Source of the DNA: Anthopleura xanthogrammica
Taxonomy: Eukaryota; Cnidaria; Anthozoa; Actiniaria; Actiniidae
NCBI GenBank assembly: GCA_964019055.1
Contig: OZ025213.1
Coordinates: 11,025,351 to 11,089,350 of the forward strand
Direction: 5' to 3'
DNA length: 64,000 nt
The notes under the pieces are model-generated. The model searched no databases. It saw only the letters and a list, made by a program, of their open reading frames with translations, and was not told the DNA's origin. Made by a program: the position numbers and the translations under genes. Positions 60,837 through 64,000 of the stretch are shown here, piece after piece (position 1 is the stretch's first letter; each line of letters starts with the position of its first letter).

Positions 60837-61092
60837 TTTTGTGAAGATTTTTCCAAGAAACTTTCGACAAACTGAAGCAAATTCCTTCAATCTTTACACG
60901 CTACATGACAGTAAATAACAACCCTGCTGATTGGTCGAACGATGGACCAATGAAAAGATACGTATTAATGAAGTAGTTACCAGTCTATGCATAACACAAT
61001 CTCGTCGATCATAACAAAATGATTGTAATGGCGAGCTAAAGTCACTCACTGACAACAACTTAACAGATTCTTTCAAGTATTTCTAAAGCAGA
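60837..61092. promoter_or_regulatory. Bidirectional promoter between POLDIP3-like and GTPase genes
   Basis: Only 256 bases separate the two divergent start codons. An ATTGG box (60930-60934) and a CCAAT box (60947-60951), 12 bases apart and in opposite orientation, fit a divergent NF-Y-type promoter. No TATA box is obvious. Confidence 0.6.
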
Positions 61093-63172
61093 ATGCAGTC
61101 AGAAATCTTAAAGATCACGTTGTTAGGAGATAATAATGTCGGTAAAACATGCTTCCTGCATCGCCTCGTGCTCAATGATTTCCCAGCCAAATACAGTCCA
61201 AGTGCATTTCCTGGTGATGTGAATGCGCCAAGCTACTTACTTAAGAACCAAATATTTACTCTTTATTTTAACGATCCCGTAGAAGGAGAAGACTACCTTA
61301 AACTCAAGCCCCTCAGCTTCCCCGGAACTGACTTATTTGCTATGTTTTACGATATTTCAAGCAGAGAATCTTTGCAAAAAATTTCAGGACTTTACGAGAA
61401 AGTCTTTGAGCAAGCGCCAAATGTTCCTGTGTTACTTGTAGGAAACAAAAGTGACTTGAGACAAGCAGATGAAGCAGAAAGGTGAGTTACTACATTGAAG
61501 TATTTCATTTATATTAGGGAGGATTATTATTTATGAATTTTAAATCGCGTGAGTTTAACCAAGGTAATTTGACCAAGTATCGTGTTACGTCGGCTTGACA
61601 TTCTAAAGCCTGGTTTTCACTATGACGCAAGCACAAACACAAGCGCAAGGATCAAAAATGTTTGTTACTTGTGCTTGCGTTTGTGCTTGTGCTTGTGCTT
61701 GCGTCGTAGTGAAAACGGTATTCCTGCTTGTGTTTTGTGCTTGCATTGCTAGTGAAAACCAGGCTTTACTGATGTTTATGCTTCAGTAAGATCAGTAGAT
61801 TCAGTACTGTTTGGTGTTATCAATTAATGTGCAAAAACACTCTCCTATATAAACATTGAAATACTGCAGAAAGTGTTAAATACAAGGATTCAGTTGTTTA
61901 AAAGCTCTTGAATGTGCTTAAAATACCTAAAACTTATATCGGAATAATTACAGACAACGCGAAGCAGAACGTTCAAAGTCAATTTTAGTTCAATCGTATT
62001 ATAAACAGTAGTATAACGTTCATAAAAATTAAATGTTAAAACCACGAGGATATTAATTACTGGAAGATTATACCCTCCGTAACTTTTTGGCACCTCTAAC
62101 TCTAATTTTGTAATTATATCTATACGTAGAAATTATCTACAAAAACTGAGGACTCAGGATTCTAAAACTTGGCTCATATTCCGATAAAATTAACCGAAAT
62201 AGCTTCACAATTTCCCCTGTGCTGTTTTATTTTGTATTTCAAAGAGAACCAGACACCTTTGTTCTAGTATTTTCACTATAATCTTCTTAGGCTTATGAAG
62301 AAACAAAAGCAAAACAAAGCGATCAACTTTCATTCTCATTTGACATGACATGGGAAAAGTGGAAGCAAGTTGAAAGGGAAATTATGCTCAAGATGTTGCT
62401 TATCGCTGAAGGGAATATATATTGTTACAAGAGCGTTGCCTCTGGCATTAACCAGTAGGGCCTCTGGGCAATAAACTGTCTTTTTTTCCTATGCATAATT
62501 GTTGACCAATGTGTTCAACTGATGTTAAGCTGTTACCGTGGTATTACGAACGTCAATGGTAACCGCAAGACAATACAGTTATCTTTCATCTGCTTAGCGC
62601 CTCAGCAAGAGAAGAAAAAAGAATAATAGTGCAGAAGTTTCTAGCTGGGAATTCTTAATTAACTATATTGATTGATAAATGAATATATTTTATGTAATTT
62701 TGTGTTTTCTTTCCTTCCGGCTTCCCGCTTTCTTCTTTGTTTTCTTCCTTCCTTAGTTTCTTTTTTCCTTTCTTTCTTTCTTTCCTTCTTTCCTTCCTTT
62801 CTTCTTTCTTTCTTTCCTGTGTTGCCTTATTTCCTTCTTTCCTTCTTTCTTCCTTCCACTTTCCCTTTTTTTACCTTATCTTATTTTTTTCATCGCTTTG
62901 TCAATTCTCATTTCAGTTCAAACAAAGAAACAATGGTTACCTTTGAAGAAGCATGCGATGTTGCTGAGACTCTGAACACTATATGTCTAGAGTGTAGCGC
63001 GCTTTCAGGAGAAGGCGTACAAGAAACTGCTTGTGTTATGGTACATATGGCAGTCTATGGTCAAAAAATAAAGAAAAACCTCTTCAGAAAGGAGCCGAAA
63101 AGACAAAAGTTCGACATACCATGGGATAGTCTCATCTTGGATGCTAGAGAATTTTATGGCATGGGTAGGTAG
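61093..63172 (+). CDS. Divergent Rho-like small GTPase with degenerate G3 motif
   Basis: Two exons, 61093-61481 and 62917-63172, join in phase to 214 residues. The P-loop GDNNVGKT is at 12-19. Switch I is FPAKYSPSAF (30-39), with Ser at the usual Thr35 position. The guanine motif NKSD is at 118-121 and ECSAL at 155-159. The EDYLKLKPLSFPGTD block (66-80) is Rho/Rac-like. The G3 motif, normally DTAGQ, reads DPVEG (61-65), so the invariant glycine and catalytic glutamine are lost. The tail is basic (KKNLFRKEPKRQK) and has no CaaX prenylation box. These losses suggest a constitutively bound or non-hydrolysing regulator, but that is inference. A GTAGGT at 63165 could be a donor to a further exon, so the C-terminus is uncertain. 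A specific Rho subfamily cannot be assigned. Confidence 0.85.
61604..61768. mobile_element. MITE family D, complete copy, in the GTPase intron
   Basis: TAAAGCCTGGTTTTCACTA and TAGTGAAAACCAGGCTTTA form a perfect 19-base terminal inverted repeat. The interior is built of GCTTGTGCTTGCG and its complement CGCAAGCACAA. Confidence 0.85.
62700..62890. repeat. Polypyrimidine tract (CTTT/CCTT) before GTPase exon 2
   Basis: About 190 bases of imperfect TTTC/TTCC repeats end just before the acceptor at 62916. The rest of the 1.4-kb intron is AT-rich apart from MITE D. Confidence 0.9.
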
Positions 63173-64000
63173 AGAGTTTTTTACGTTTGTAAATCCAGTA
63201 ATACCAGAGCACGTTCGTTCAGATAAAGCTACGGTATTACCAACACCATATATGCCATGCATTTGTACCCGAGATACAATCCTGGACAAAACTCTGAGGA
63301 CTCTTCCACAGTTTGTTACATTTTTTGCCGGTTGAGAGGCCACCTCCCCTCCCCTCCCCAGACAGTGTTGTGCCAAGTCACCTCCAAACTTTTCAAGGAA
63401 ACATTGGAGAGGGGGATTTTTTGAGCATGTTGCAAAATTTTATGAAGAAATAGAAAACGCGTGCACGTGCTGTGACATGTGCAGTTATAAAGAACGCGGG
63501 GATTGGCAGAACACGAGAGTGGTATATTAGGAGAAGCACGACGCGTAGCGGAGTGTTTCTTAACAGTTCTCAAGCGTTCTGCCAATCCCCAAGTACTTTA
63601 TAAATGCATATACCACAGAAAACAAGTTTTTTTATTTCTTTTATACAAATACAAATTCGAACAGCCGTCATTTTGAATAGGAGTGACGAAACAGACAGCG
63701 GGCGCGCGTGCTGTGTGCTCTCATAATACACGCGCTATCGAGCAATCAGAAAGCGAGACTTATAACAGTTATTTGATAGCTTTTGATAGCCAAAAAAAGT
63801 GGATACAAGTTTCGTCCAAGCTTGAGACGCCGCGGCATATGCGCCAATCTAGGCCGATCTGAATGGGGTTTACTGACAAGTGACGAAAATAAAGGCCTGA
63901 CATTTAGCCTGACAACTAACAAATATACGAAAATTCTTACCTGTTAAAACTGACAGCTGATAGCGCGACCCCAGCATCCAGACCCTCCTAGTCATTTCTC
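63173..64000. other. Right-end region without recognised gene
   Basis: It contains one foldback element (arms at about 63482-63505 and 63574-63602 sharing GGGGATTGGCAGAAC and its complement). CpG-containing sequence follows from about 63680. No exon with convincing borders was found. The final 300 bases could be the upstream part of a gene beyond the window. Confidence 0.45.
63482..63602. mobile_element. Foldback element at right end
   Basis: GGGGATTGGCAGAAC near 63490 pairs with GTTCTGCCAATCCCC ending at 63590, and TTATAAAG with CTTTATAA outside it. The centre of about 65 bases is noncoding. Confidence 0.6.

Noticed and set aside
60343..60918. 191-codon plus-strand frame opposite the POLDIP3-like gene
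   Set aside because: It is antisense to a recognisable RRM protein and is Phe/Leu/Ser-rich as expected for the complement of a Lys/Arg/Glu-rich chain.

Overview
This is genomic DNA from an animal. Seven protein-coding genes can be read from spliced exons with canonical GT...AG borders and consistent phase. Several belong to metazoan families (Dachsous giant cadherin, Dachshund transcription factor, CCDC138, WDR17). The AT-rich background, short spliceosomal introns, a Dachsous gene packed into two coding exons, and many small foldback (MITE-like) and tRNA-derived elements suggest an early-branching invertebrate. An anthozoan cnidarian (sea anemone or coral) is my best guess. That placement is inference, not proof.

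Layout, left to right. (1) 646-5428, +: 3' end of WDR17, 11 exons, cut off by the left window edge. (2) 5.4-17.4 kb: gene-poor stretch with foldback elements, minisatellites and an (AG)n run, with one weak orphan reading frame at 12.3 kb. (3) 17622-28132, +: Dachsous, signal peptide, 27 cadherin repeats, one membrane helix and a conserved cytoplasmic tail. (4) 30403-41013, +: CCDC138, 17 exons, introns loaded with satellites. (5) 41.3-43.7 kb: no gene seen. (6) 43718-51265, +: Dachshund (DACH), 9 exons, one intron almost entirely satellite. (7) 52809-58238, +: TMEM33, 9 exons. (8) 59712-60836, -: single-exon POLDIP3/SKAR-like RNA-binding protein, convergent with TMEM33 and head-to-head with the next gene. 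(9) 61093-63172, +: divergent Rho-like small GTPase whose G3 motif is destroyed. (10) 63.2-64.0 kb: a foldback element and otherwise nothing recognised.

The genes are not an operon or pathway cluster. Dachsous is a Fat/Dachsous planar-polarity and Hippo-pathway cell-surface protein, DACH a nuclear Ski/Sno/Dac-family regulator, CCDC138 a coiled-coil protein, TMEM33 an ER-membrane protein, and POLDIP3 an RNA-export/translation adaptor. The most unusual feature is the repeat landscape. A 13-bp satellite (TACATGATGATGA and variants) occupies four introns in two neighbouring genes, each array close behind a 5' splice site. Two other minisatellites (95 bp and about 93 bp units) start exactly at splice donors, and a DACH exon end has been tandemly duplicated together with its donor.
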